Part shown: positions 23,187 to 34,339 of the stretch, in pieces
How positions within the stretch are numbered: position 1 is the first letter of the stretch
Layout: every line of letters begins with the position of its first letter
Assembly (NCBI RefSeq): GCF_004664715.2
Contig: NC_051063.1
Span: 110,325,329 to 110,389,328 of the forward strand
Direction: 5' to 3'
DNA length: 64,000 nucleotides
Origin: Peromyscus leucopus
Taxonomy: Eukaryota > Chordata > Mammalia > Rodentia > Cricetidae
Notes under the pieces: generated by a model
What the model was told of the DNA's origin: nothing
Database searches by the model: none
Seen by the model: only the letters and a program-made list of their open reading frames with translations
Position numbers and translations under genes: made by a program

Positions 23187-24426
23187 TTCCACTTTCATCC
23201 TCTTCTGTTTGTCTTTTGAATTCCACACTAATATAGTTGAAGATTTAAAAGAACATAATATTAAAAAGGAGCTGAAACTGTGTTGATAGAAGATGAGGCA
23301 TATCAAATAGGTTTAGGATCTGTTCTGAAAAGTGTCACAGTAATCAAACAAGAAATGTTTGTACACAAATATATTTAAGTGCACTTATTAGTTATGGAGC
23401 ATGACAAAATAGAACCTATGTGTACAAAGTGATTAAAAACTGCATATGCACATATACAAATGTAGAGACATGTATGTGCATATACACTAACACATACTAG
23501 GGAGAAAGGAGGAAAACCAATGCTTCTTAGCCTTCACAATAAAGACTGGACCAGGTATAAGTTTCAATAAAAGTCAACTTTAGAAGGATGTTTGAGTTGG
23601 GAGCAGGCTACATACTCACAGTCTTAAATTGTTTCCCTATACATTGCAATCTAGTAGTCAGGGGGAAATAGTAGCTGCCTGGTGGAGAACATAGACAGCT
23701 CCCTGACCTATTTATGGAGGAAGAACATAGATAGACACTGTATCCTTCCAGATGTAGTCTGCCAGGTAGTATTCAGGGGCTCCTCCCCAGTATTCTAGCC
23801 AAGAATTCCTGAGATGAACATGTCCATGAAGAATCATCAGGGAAATAAAAAATGAAGAGTATTTAATTTGTATAAGGATAGAGAGTGCCATTATTACAAT
23901 CTGTCAATGTCAGGAACACAAAACAATAAACAGCCAAAATAACAAACAAAGAAATCTGGAAAAAAGTTTCCAAAATAAAACTAAACTCACAGACAGTTAA
24001 GTATTAAATAGGCTACCAACCCTAGATTTAACCCTTTTTGGAGGGAAAAATACCATAAAAGAAAATATTAGTTAATTGATAATATTGAAATATAGTAGAT
24101 AAAGTATTATCACATTTAATGTAATTTATAACTGCTTCTGTTTGCATGAGATAATTTCAGCTTCCATAATATGCAATGAAAGGAAAATGATGAAGCATAT
24201 TTGGTACAACTTTAGTAATAGTTTATTCTGAGTCAATGTAATTGGTGTTTATATATCTTTTTTTTTGCAATTTTCTCTAAATTGGAAACTATTGACAAAT
24301 AAGACATAAATTAACCAAAAATTTTGAAATTAACCCAATTGTGGGGAAGTACATACTTTGCAGATGGAGCTCTAACATGTCTTCTGGGGCTCACACAACT
24401 TCTTTAGTATGCATTTACTGGCAAGG
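23187..24426. other. Unannotated sequence between L1 copies
   Basis: About 1.2 kb, AT-rich, no gene or repeat recognised. Confidence 0.4.
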
Positions 24427-24444
24427 AATATCAGTCAAGATTCT

Positions 24445-24771
24445 CTTTTTTTTAAGTAAAGTTTTTTTTTTTTTGTTTATTTTACATACTGACCACAATT
24501 TACCCTCCCTTCTCTCCTCCTGTTCCCTCTCCCCACCTCCCTTCTATCCCCCCATCCACTTCTCCTCCATCTCCATTCAGAAAGTGGAAGGCCTCCCATT
24601 GGAGTCAACCCAGTAGGACACATCAAGTTGAAGCAGGAACAAGCTCCTTCCCCCTGCATCATTGACATCATGAAAATTGCAGGCAAATGATGGAACTAGG
24701 AAGAAAAATCATCCCAAGTGAGGTAACCCAGACTCAGAAAGACAAACATGTTATCTACTCACTCATTAGAA
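24445..24771 (-). mobile_element. L1 (Lx-like) with 5' inversion
   Basis: 24445-24659 is the L1 3' UTR on the minus strand (poly-T on the plus strand, then the pyrimidine-rich complement of the purine tract, then CCCATTGGAGTCAACCCAGT). 24660-24771 is ORF2-end sequence in the opposite orientation (ATCATGAAAATTGCAGGCAA, GTAACCCAGACTCAGAAAGA), colinear with 20817-20925. Imperfect target duplications, 15 of 18 matching, begin at 24427 and 24772 (AATATCAGTCAAGATTCT and AATATCAATCAGAATTCT). Structure implies twin priming. Confidence 0.8.
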
Positions 24772-25369
24772 AATATCAATCAGAATTCTTGTTTTCTGGA
24801 ACCATCATTAGAAGGAAAGGCTTAGAATCAAAATTTCTGGGTTCTAATTCTCACTCTTTGGCAAGCTGCATAATCTCTTTCCTTTTCAATCCTTCATCTC
24901 AAAGTTGGGATAGAATTCCAGAACTTACATCTTAAGGTTGTTTTGAACGTTAAAACTTATAGGAGCTGCATAATAGAGACGCCTCAAGTAATCTCAACAT
25001 TATTATTGGTCAGAGGAGGAGTCAGAAATCCTCATATCAGCTTCTAAAATTATTTTTTAACACATGTAACTCACTTTGAATTTTTAAACCATAAAAAATC
25101 CACCAATAAAGGCAGTTATGATTCTGTACATATATAGAGAGAACAGTTTAAGTTGGGTATCCTATACGTCTTTAAAGTTCCCACACACGTAACAGAATTC
25201 TTGCTAGCATGGAAGCCATCCTTCCCTCTAGTGTGCTATACATTGCCTTGTAAAATCACTTTTTGAAACAGTTAATCAGATTAGGTTTATGCATACAGCA
25301 TGCAATTCCCATGCAGACAATGCTTTCCCTAGTTTAGGTTCTACTCACTAAAATTTCCTTCTGGTTTGG

Positions 25370-25830
25370 AAGCAGTTATTTTCTTTAATGATCTTTTTGA
25401 AGACAAAGTCTTTACTTTTTGGCTGCGAGAGTCAAACAATGCTCTGTAAAATGTAATACCCATTTCTTGCCTCTTTGCATCTTGATGCATCTTTTAAACC
25501 TCACACAAAACAGTTGCACTAATTTTCCCTTGACACTCTCATGTTTCTTCCTGCTTCTCTGCTTATTGACTAAAAGCAACCTGGGAAAAATATAACTAAG
25601 TTCTCTTCAATAATTAGTTCATTGGCATTGGCCAAGGAATAAAAGTTGGCTGAGGAAAATAATTAGCAATTCTGTTCTGTCATTAAAGCCTCATTATTTG
25701 GGGGCCCAGTTAACACCGTTTTATAAATTAGAAGTAAGAACAGCTGGTGGATACATTAAAAGATGCCAAGAGCATTTGATTCTCTGTACATTCTGCCTTT
25801 CCCATTAAAGATGAAATATTACTATTATAA
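25370..25830. other. Unique block, candidate conserved non-coding element
   Basis: Non-repetitive sequence with repeated homeodomain-type cores (CAATAATTAGTTCATTGG near 25609, AATAATTAGCAATTCTG near 25659, CATTAAAGCC near 25681) and a CTTTGCATCTTGATGCAT palindrome-like string near 25473. Enhancer-like texture only; conservation unknown. Confidence 0.25.
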
Positions 25831-26250
25831 ATAACAGCAAAAGTGGTGGTGAAGTTGACATTTAGGTACATGAGTTCACATCATGTAATATAAAGATACT
25901 AAATCAGTGGACAGAAATTTCTGAATTGATTTGTACCTTTTTTGATGATTATGCTTAGTTTCATAAAATCAGCATTTAATATTTTTAACACTTACATTGT
26001 ATCTTAATTCTGTACAAGTACATATGATGACTAAATTGTATAAAGTATGTTTAAATATTCTCCATAGTAAGACACTATAGAATGTTCATAAATCTTTACG
26101 TGAATCTCTCAGTTTCCAAAAGTTGCTTATGTGGTACCCAAATTAGCCCTATAAACTTTGGCTGAAGAACTAAGGCCATCATCACATGTGACACAATCAT
26201 CTTTTTTAGAAATTCAAATACTTATTTTCTGCACAATACATGATTGGAAA
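25831..26250. other. Unannotated sequence
   Basis: AT-rich sequence preceding the B1; nothing recognised. Confidence 0.35.
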
Positions 26251-26267
26251 TAAAGAAATATCTGCAC

Positions 26268-26479
26268 TGGGGCCGGGCAGTGATGTCGCACGACTTTAAT
26301 CCCAGCAATCGGGAGGCAGAGCCAGGCGGATTTCTGTGAGTTTGAGGCCAGCCTGGTCTACAAAGTGAGAGCCAGAACAGGCACCAAAACTACTACACAG
26401 AAGAACCCTGTTTTGAAAAACATAAAAAAAGAAAGAAAGAAAAAAGAAAAAGAAAAAGAAAGGAGAAAGAAAGAGAGAG

Positions 26480-26540
<61 letters not shown>
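26268..26540 (+). mobile_element. SINE B1 with expanded A/GA tail
   Basis: B1 body TGGGGCCGGGCAGTGATGTC to AGAACCCTGTTTTGAAAAAC, followed by an A-rich, then GAAA/GA tail. Perfect target duplication AGAAATATCTGCAC (26254-26267, 26541-26554) shows that the GA array grew inside the insertion tail. Confidence 0.93.

Positions 26541-26543
<3 letters not shown>
26481..26543 (+). repeat. (GA)n microsatellite
   Basis: About 30 uninterrupted GA units at the end of the B1 tail. Likely length-polymorphic. The frames that read as Arg-Glu or Ser-Leu repeats are translation of this array. Confidence 0.97.
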
Positions 26544-26548
<5 letters not shown>

Positions 26549-26698
26549 CTGCACCAATCCAGGAAAGTTTAAAATTATTATCAAACAGGTAATCTTGAAT
26601 AGATTAAAATAGGACCTTGCTAGACTGCTGATAAAACTGTACATTCACCATGAAAAAGAAGCAAGTAAGTAGAAATTTGAAGATTATTCCTTCCTTCA

Positions 26699-26913
26699 CT
26701 AATTCAGTCATGGATCTCCCATACTTAGTAACTGCCCTACACTACTTCAGTGATGGATTTCCCACATTTAGTACCTGCTTTACACTACTTCAGCCATTGG
26801 TCTCACATACTTAGTACCTGCCCTACACTAATTCAGTGAGGGATCTCCCACATTTAGTACCTGCCCTACACTCATTCAGTAAGGGATCTTACACACTTAG
26901 TACCTGCCCTACA
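26699..26913 (+). repeat. 43-bp minisatellite, five units
   Basis: Five head-to-tail units of exactly 43 bp, each of form CTaaTTCAGTgagGGATCTC...TTAGTACCTGCCCTACA, starting at 26699, 26742, 26785, 26828 and 26871. Units differ by several substitutions but no indels. A partial unit (CTGCC) follows. 43 is not a multiple of three, so the array is not coding. Confidence 0.97.
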
Positions 26914-28818
26914 CTGCCATAGGTACTAAGGGATATTGCCTCACAAATGAATGAAAGCCCTGAGTGATTCAAACAGAAAATATGATTCACCGTGTCAATG
27001 CTCTTAGCTTAAGAAAATGGAACTAAATAACTGAATTTAAAATTGTAAGACAAGTGTGAAGGCAAAAGCAAATTTCTGTAACATGTTATAGAGAGTTGGG
27101 AGTGTTTCAATAAGATGCTGTGACAGAATTGAAAGAAATGAACACACAGAAAACATTTAAAAAACCTCTCTACCAATTTAATAGATAGATAACTCAAAAT
27201 AACAATCTATGACTTCCCAAATCTGAAGCTACAATGACTGAAGCAAGCACAAGCAGTGCATCAAAAGAGTAAGGCAGTGGAGCAGTGCATTGAAATTACA
27301 GAGTAGTATAATTCTAATTCTGCTACAAGACACTCTCTTTTCTCAAGAAAATTGAGCAAAGCACAGATAGAGAAGAATAGCTCCCAGTTTGTTCCTCAAG
27401 GAAAGAGAAAAATAGGGTGTGTCCAAATTTACAGCCTCTTTCTGAGCATAACTGAAGGAAGCATAGTTCTGAAGATTAGGAATTCCTGAGACCATGAGAT
27501 CACCACAAAGTGGTAGGAGGCTTGCCAAAGCCACTAGAGCTGTGCATGAGGAGAAGACACACAGCATGAGGTGTTATTTCCTGAAGGGGTATTCCTAAAT
27601 ATATAGGATTATCCAAGGGATTAGTTTCTGCATTATCTCTCATGAAGCACTAACTTTGTCTAAAACATAAGAAACATGTTATTAGATAAACTAATGATGA
27701 CTTGTAAGAAAAGCTAAGTATTGTAACAGTGTGTACTCATCAGCCAGAGATTCCCACACCTCTAGCTTAGTGTGATATAACTGGGCAATTTCCCAGTTAC
27801 AGATTCTCCGGAGACTAGAAGAAAACACGAATGAAAAATGAAGAAAAATGAAATATACATCAATTGTTTACATTTTAGTGGTCATCTACATCAGTATCTT
27901 GTGATGCTGTTTCAGAGTTCTAATCAGACACAGAAACCTGCACGCTGATGAGAACACAACATCAACAGAAAACTTTGCCTTAGAAATGATGGTGCAAACT
28001 ACCAACATCATAGAGAGTGAGACTGTAAACTTCTGAAAATTTAATTATTTATGTTGTTTTTTTAATGCATGCATGTCAACATAACATAGCCTTTTCAAGG
28101 TATTCTTAGAAAAAAAGTAGACATAGCTAAAATAAAAGAGAAAAGTAAATCTCCAAAATCAATTTCAAGTCAACAGATACACATAAATGAGCTAATAAAA
28201 ATTTCAAAATAAGTATTATATGATATTCAACAAACTCAGATAAATGAAATATGAATAGAGATAATTTCAATAAAAAAGATGGAAAATATGAAACAAACAG
28301 AAATATTGCATGCCATACAAAATGGGCTTTAGTGGTTATTAAAAACAAAAGGTGCCATAGAGTTGAGAGAAGAACATGTTCTATGTGAGCTCCAGTGAAC
28401 CTGGGGATGTGACAGGTATATAGGCTATTTCATCGTATCCACATATGAAATTCTCAAGGAATTTTTTAAAACAAAATTTTGAAACTAAAATATCATATTT
28501 GAAACAAAAACTTATTAGTGGATTTTAATAGCAAACTTGATCAAGCTCTTGAAATAATCAATACATTTGAAGACAGTCATTTAAGTTTAAATAGATATAG
28601 GAATATAGCAAATAAGAGTGAATAAAGCTTTAGGTACTTGTAAGACATCATCAAGTAGAATCGCATAGTCATTATATGACTTCCCAAAATAGAAGAGAGT
28701 CAAAGCTCATTTAAGGAAAGCATTCCATTTTCATGAAAGGAGAAAGCCAAGCAGATTCAAGAATCTCCCAAGTCAATTACAAAGAGAATTCACAAAACAT
28801 CAAGAAGAGGAAAAAAGT
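26914..28818. other. Unannotated sequence
   Basis: About 1.9 kb, A-rich on the plus strand, especially 27800-28800. It may include degraded L1 sequence leading into the Lx tail to the right, but I could not anchor it. No gene supported. Confidence 0.35.
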
Positions 28819-28836
28819 AAAAAAAAAAAAAAAAAA
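28819..28836 (+). repeat. Poly-A tract
   Basis: Run of about 18 A. No SINE or L1 body immediately upstream was recognised. Confidence 0.85.
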
Positions 28837-28879
28837 TAGATTGAAAGAAAAAGAAAAGATTAACAAGATAATCTTTCTA

Positions 28880-29560
28880 ACACAATGAGCATATTTTCCA
28901 CCACAATTTTTGCACAGAGTTGTGTTAATAAACTGCGTTATAAAGACTCATGTTTGTACCCATAACTTAGTTCTTTGTGCAGGCTTCAAAGAACCTTCCT
29001 ACTGTATGAGGCAATGGTTAATGAAAAAACACATAACTGGCAGAGTACACAATAAGCAATCATGAAACTTGGACTGAAATGGGACAATTGTCACACACTC
29101 TACAAGGCTCTGTGAACATCACAGATTAAGGTGTTAAAGAGAAGGGCCCAGGATGAGGAGATGTGCAGCAAAAAAAGATGTCTTCTGGGCATGGCATGGC
29201 CACTGCACTAATGAACTCAGTACAGTTATTTGGTCTGATCAACTTGTCATGGTAAATGAAAGAGAGGTCCATGAGGCCTCATCCCTCCCAGAGGGACTTA
29301 CTGCCAATTAACACTTATGGGAGTTGGTGTCATTTTCTTAGTAGTATAGTCAAATATAGGTTGCCTTTGCTTCTCTGCATAACTTCTAACCCTATTCTTC
29401 AGGCAAAGAACTCAAAAGCTCAGTAGATCATACACTAGAAGAAGACATAAAAGAAGAAAAGGGGTAGGTTGTAAAGAAGGGTGCCAGTGGAAGAGGAAGG
29501 CAAATGAAAGAGAAGCATGGGAGTAAAATGACAAAAAAAAATCATTAAGTAAATTTACAA
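28880..29560 (+). mobile_element. Lx-like L1 3' end
   Basis: Diverged L1 3' UTR: TGAGGCAATGGTTAATGAAA, CATAACTGGCAGAGTACACA, ATGGGACAATTGTCACACAC, TACAAGGCTCTGTGAACATC, AAAAGATGTCTTCTGGGCAT, GCACTAATGAACTCAGTACA and TGCCAATTAACACTTATGGG follow the Lx order, with a purine-rich end near 29440-29520. No target duplication found; the left edge is approximate. Confidence 0.65.
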
Positions 29561-30365
29561 AACTGTAAAATAACAACAACAAAAATGTTATGGGAAAACA
29601 TTTCACAAAAAAAGAGGTTTCCATCTAAATGCTATGTTTAGTAGAGTGGCCTTCAAATGTGAACATTTAGAAGAATTATCTCTAGGAATCTAATAGGTAA
29701 TATAGTTAACAATATATCCATCTACTCATTTGTAGAGAAGGTTAAGTCTCAATAATCCCATTGCACTTTGAAAACACACAACCATAATAAAAATATCCTG
29801 CCTAAGGAGTATCACAGCTGAGCAATGTGCAAAGTGGAGTGTGTTTGTTAATATTGTACTCAGATCGCTGGGAGCTTCACATCTCTGTTGCTGCCTATTG
29901 CACAACTGAGTATTGGAACGTATCACTAGCCCAGGAAAAAGAATTAAAAACTGAAAGCACACTGTCAACTGAATATGCATTACTAGAGCTTTGTTACAGA
30001 CTTGAAAATTTGTTAAATTGAGCCATCCTGAGTCAAAACTGAATATCATACTCTTGGAATTGATTGTATTATATTGGAATTTTCTAAGAAGGCAGATCTT
30101 GATTGCACACTCATATATGCACACACTCACGCTAACGTTGGCACACAGACACTATAGATGTTCGCCAAATTCACTTTGTGACCATTTCACATTATGTAAA
30201 ATGTCATCCCACATTAATCTGATATAAATGTAAACATTATTTTCTAACTATCGTGCCTTCGAAAGCTGTGATAAATGAATTTAAGGGATTAGAAAAGTCA
30301 CTCCAGAAACCTGACTAACTAATATTATTATTGAATTTTTTATTGTTCATTAATATATATTGTTT
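29561..30365. other. Unannotated sequence
   Basis: Contains open frames on both strands between 29726 and 30227 (up to 134 codons antisense) with no recognisable domain, signal or splice context. No repeat recognised. Confidence 0.35.
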
Positions 30366-30450
30366 TATTAAAATAAAGTTCAGAGAGGTTAAAGCAACTT
30401 TCAGTCACTCAGGTAGCAAGAGAAAGGGCTGGAACTCTGCAAAATCTTAT
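30366..30450 (-). repeat. MIR fragment
   Basis: AAAGTTCAGAGAGGTTAAAG, CAACTTTCAGTCACTCAGGT and AGGGCTGGAACTCTGC match the antisense MIR core in order. Confidence 0.65.
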
Positions 30451-30779
30451 TTATTTTCCTAGCAATATGAAGAGAGAATTTCATAACAATTTGAGATATG
30501 TGTGTGTGGAAATAAGATCAACCTAACTACAGTATAGCTCAAACCGCTTGAGATTATTTATAGCTATATGTAGTCAGACAGCAAAGTGGATTGAATCTAT
30601 TTTTACATGTCTATTAAATGGCCAATCTCCCTAGTTCCATATTTTCAGTGTTCATGTAATGTTCTCAGCTTGCCTGATATTTCTTTTCATGCATAAGAAA
30701 GCAAATTTGATGGAAACTAGGAAAGGAAGGACATGGTTCGATTTTAAAAGAGGAAACTCGAGAATTTATTGTGAACTAC

Positions 30780-30950
30780 AAGCTTAGTGCTATGCTAAAC
30801 ATTTCCTACATGTTAAATTTTCTACTCCTTTCCCATTATTTCACAGATTCAAAAAAAAAAAAAAAAAAAAAAAAAAAACTAAGGCTAGGCAAGGTTAAAG
30901 TTGCCTACAGCTCCTATCAGGCAGGTGTTCATATTGAACTACTACACTAA
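30780..30950 (-). repeat. MIR with poly-A expansion
   Basis: GTGCTATGCTAAACATTTCC, CATTATTTCACAGATTC, then 28 A at 30851-30878, then CTAAGGCTAGGCAAGGTTAA and ACAGCTCCTATCAGGCAGGT. Both halves are MIR in antisense orientation; the A run sits where MIR has the AGGAAACTGAG stretch, so it is an internal expansion, not a retrotransposition tail. Confidence 0.7.
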
Positions 30951-30999
30951 GCTAATGACTTCACTGTTGCCTCTCAATTATTCTCTTAAAATTTTGTGA

Positions 31000-31430
31000 T
31001 GGTTGGAATGAGGAATACTTTTCAGAGTTTCAGGCATTTGAATACTTGGTTCACATTGGTGGGGTGGTTTGCATAGTCTTAGTAGGTGTGGATAGCTGGA
31101 AGAAGGATGTCACTCCGGGAAGGCTTTGGGTTTCAAACCTACACACCCTCCCTATTTCTTTCTCTGCTTCCTACTTGTAGTTCCTGTTGTAGATTCCTAG
31201 CTATCAGTATCCAGCTCCAGCTACCATGTCTGCTGCCCCCTGCCATCTGCCCCCTGCCCTCTGCCCTCTGCCCTCTGCCTGTTTCCTGCTACCTGCTACC
31301 TCCTGCCATGCTGTCTCCACCATTATGCAACCAAATTCTCTGGAACCAGAAATCCAATAATGTTCTTACTATTAGCTGATTTGGGCAGGGTGCTTCATCA
31401 CAGCAATGGAATGGTAACTAAGACAAATAC
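31000..31430 (+). mobile_element. Rodent medium-reiteration repeat, class uncertain
   Basis: Ends CATCACAGCAATGGAATGGT AACTAAGAC, the complement of the GTTTCTATTGCTGTGG start seen at 48982. The middle carries the CTGCCC array (31228-31280). Resembles rodent RMER/MaLR-type repeats; the exact family is not certain. Confidence 0.5.
31228..31280 (+). repeat. CTGCCC/CTGCCCT short tandem array
   Basis: Irregular tandem CTGCCC, CTGCCCT and CTGCCAT units inside the surrounding repeat. Confidence 0.85.
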
Positions 31431-32058
31431 AAACCCCTCTTTCTTTGTGTTAAATATACCTTTAATCCACCCAGTTGCCCTCAGAGGTGACATGGAATTG
31501 ACATGTCCTAGATTGCTACACAATGCAGTCCTACACAACTTTACACCTTGGACGGTGACTTTGAGAGCAGCCTGTAAACTGAGAGATGGGAAATGCACAG
31601 AAGAACCTTGGGAACAATCTGAGCTATGGTCCCCAAGAAAACAGTTTTATTATAGAGAAGATAAAAGTGACAATTATGCTCACATAAAATTAATTCCCTA
31701 GTGGTTTTTACCATTGAGTATATTGGAAGCATAAAAATACCCATTGACAATGAATGAAACAGTTGGCTTATTAGAGGTGCGGGATTCTGTTTCCCCTACT
31801 CCACTTCTCCTTACTTCTTAATCGTTTTTTTCCCTCTCCCACTATTGCTTGTTTTACATCTCTGTTCTTGCAACACATTTTTAGTGTATTTTCACAAAAG
31901 TTACCATGAATATTGGCAGTGCAAAATAAATATTACTATTTGGTATCACTCAAATTCTAAAGTAAGAAAATTATTAAAATAAGAGAATGGTGGTTAATAG
32001 AGTTTTACAAGAGTCTTAAATGCAAATAAAACATTCACATGAGGGGAAGCAGTGCTTC

Positions 32059-32064
<6 letters not shown>
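31431..32064. other. Unannotated sequence
   Basis: A 113-codon plus frame (31360-31701) and antisense frames overlap here; none has a recognisable domain. The left part may continue the repeat at 31000-31430. Confidence 0.3.

Positions 32065-32098
<34 letters not shown>
32065..32098 (+). repeat. (CA)n microsatellite
   Basis: About 17 uninterrupted AC units. Confidence 0.97.
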
Positions 32099-32101
<3 letters not shown>

Positions 32102-33230
32102 GCAATTTCCTTATAACCTTGAACAGCCCATCTTCCAAACAGCCTCGCTTATAAAAGCTGAGTCCATATGCAATGACAGTAGGAATCTAGTTTTCATAAT
32201 GAAAACTACAAAACAAATAAATGTGCAAATACAAATGATATATTTGTAACCAGAGTCCATGCATTCTGGAATAGAAGCCAGAAGGCAAGAAGGTGTACAA
32301 TAGAATTACTTTTGAGAGTTGATTTAGATGATATTTTGATCCTGGCAGGAGTTGCTAGTCATCATTGCAACTTAAGAAACACACAGAGCGATGGGCAGTT
32401 TCTGTTCACAAAGAAAAATGTCCATTTGTTTTTTTTTATATAATTTAATCTGTAGCTGTTGAGAGAAGTATTTTATCACTTATATATTCTTCCAATAATT
32501 AATGATGATATGCTATCTATGTACAAGACAGTGAACTATTGGTTGATAAGAGAGTTACTTGCAAGAAGTTGTAAGATTTCGTGTGTGTTTTTGTGTGCAC
32601 ATGTGCATGAAGTTTACAATTTATATCTTATAAAAATATACACTCAAGAGACTTCCAAAATTTGACTTAGTGTCTTTTTTATATACTTCTGTACTTCACT
32701 TGCCCTACCTGTTCAATCTATATTGCCAACATGGAATCTTGTCTCCCTTTTGATGCCTTTCATTGATAAATCACAAATGGAATTAATGACTTTCTCCAGT
32801 TGTTAATCATTTGCATCATTATTTTCATTGCGAATATCCCTGTCTATTTCTGTTGGGTTATACAATACCAGAGGGCATTCACATACTCTTACAGCAAAAT
32901 GTCAAGTTCATGGTATGTTCTCAATAAGATTTGATGCAAACATAAATTGAATATTTGTTACACAAAATAGACTGTAGTGTTGAATAAAACAAGAAGCCAG
33001 ATTATAGAAAGAAAATAAATTTTAAAGAAGTTGGAAATAGGGGGAGAACTAGTCTCCAAGAAGGATGGTGGTAGGACAGAGGGTTCAAAAGAAATTTCTT
33101 TCAAGCATGTATATATTGTGATGGCTATTATTTGTTTGCAACTTGACTATATGTGGAAGGAACTACAATCCAGAAATGAAGGGCACATTTGTGAGAAATT
33201 TTTGGTTGGTTTGAAGTGGGTGAATCCACT
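32099..33230. other. Unannotated sequence
   Basis: AT-rich; a faint L2-like end may lie near 32870-32970 (GTATGTTCTCAATAAGATTT). No gene supported. Confidence 0.35.
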
Positions 33231-33244
33231 TTTAGTCTGAACCT

Positions 33245-33608
33245 ATGAGGTAGGAAGAGAAACATCACTATCAGACCCAAGTAAACACACAGAGGCTTAT
33301 ATTATTTTTAAACTATATGGCCCAATGGCTCAGGCTTCTTGCTAGGTAGCTCTTACATCTTAAATTAACCCATGTCTATAAATCTATACTTTTCCACATG
33401 GCTCGTGGCTTACCAGTACTTTACAGCTTGCTTCTTCTGGCTGCAGCTAGGAGTTTCTCCTCAACTCTGTCTTTTTCTTTCCTCTCTCTCTCTAGTTAGA
33501 ATATCCTGCCTAACCTTATTCTGCCTCACCATTGGCCAAACAGTTTTATTTATCAACCAGTCAGAGCAACACATATTCACAGCATACAGAACGATATCAC
33601 CCCTCACA
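33245..33608 (-). mobile_element. mys-like LTR, diverged longer variant
   Basis: Reverse-complement relative of the 343-bp LTRs: shared blocks are AAATTAACCCATGTCTATAA, CCACATGGCTCGTGGCTTAC and TTGGCCAAACAGTTTTATTT. It extends past the point where the other copies end (ATTCACAGCATACAG and beyond). No clean target duplication was found, so the ends are approximate. Open frames across it are not genes. Confidence 0.7.
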
Positions 33609-33989
33609 ATCTACTTCTTTGTGAATTTGCCAGACATGTGATTGTAACATGTGAATGTATCTGTCATGTTCCTCAATCTCTTTACAACCTACTATTTGAG
33701 GATAGAGCCATTGCTCTGAATAAACTCAGAATTCTTAATGCTTTTCTTAACTTCATTTCTTGCTGGTTCTTTAGCTGTGTATCTTGCCATTTTATCCCTC
33801 ATTCTATTGGACCATACCATTCACATTTTCTCTTTCCCAGAGAGGAGAAGGATACTCCAAATTTTGCACATTAACATAAGCTTAATTCATTTATATCACA
33901 AATTACATATGAAATATTCCAATCAGAATGAAGTTCCACAACCTGGTTTCTTTTTTCCCCCTCATTTAGAACTTTTCTCTCTCTCTCTA

Positions 33990-34140
33990 TTTTGTAGTCA
34001 ATTTTATTTGCCTCACATCCTGTCTCTTTCCCACAAGGATAGAGGCTTTATCTCTTATTTATCATTGATTCCTCGGTATCTAGCATAGTGTCAGTCTCAC
34101 AAAATGCATGTGATGAATATTTATAATGAGTTACAAGAGA
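33990..34140 (+). mobile_element. L2 LINE 3' end
   Basis: CACAAGGATAGAGGCTTTAT, CATTGATTCCTCGGTATCTA, GCATAGTGTCAGTCTCACAA and TGATGAATATTTATAATGAG preserve the L2 terminal order (gene-like 'agggcagggactttgtct', 'cctagcacagtgcctggcac', 'aataaatatttg'). Ancient. Confidence 0.6.
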
Positions 34141-34306
34141 ATGCCATATGGGATTACATAAAACATGAAATGAGGCTCTATTTCTATATTCTTAACCTGC
34201 TTGCTGAACTTCCATGCTTATGCTCCTACTGTAAACTGTAAGCTATTAGGCTCAGCAGAATTTGTAAACAGCCAGCCTGCAGGCTGAATATTATGCACAA
34301 TATTGC

Positions 34307-34335
34307 TTTTTTTTTTTTTTTTTTTTTTTTTTTTT
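34307..34335 (-). repeat. Poly-T tract (29 T)
   Basis: Uninterrupted T run. If it is a minus-strand tail the element body should lie to its right, but none is recognisable in 34336-34450. Confidence 0.9.
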
Positions 34336-34339
34336 GGCA

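Noticed and set aside
26365..26644. Arg-Glu / Ser-Leu repeat proteins
   Set aside because: Pure translation of the GA microsatellite on both strands.
26699..26913. The 43-bp tandem array as a CRISPR-like array
   Set aside because: Units are directly contiguous without unique spacers and vary in sequence.
29726..30130. 134-codon antisense frame
   Set aside because: No start context, domain or homologue recognised; overlapping sense frames of similar length.
31360..31701. 113-codon plus frame
   Set aside because: Begins inside a rodent repeat and has no domain.
33372..33641. 89-codon frame with hydrophobic product
   Set aside because: Lies inside the diverged mys-like LTR.
34307..34335. T29 as the tail of a minus-strand retroposon
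   Set aside because: No SINE, L1 or processed gene body could be recognised to its right, and no target duplication was seen.
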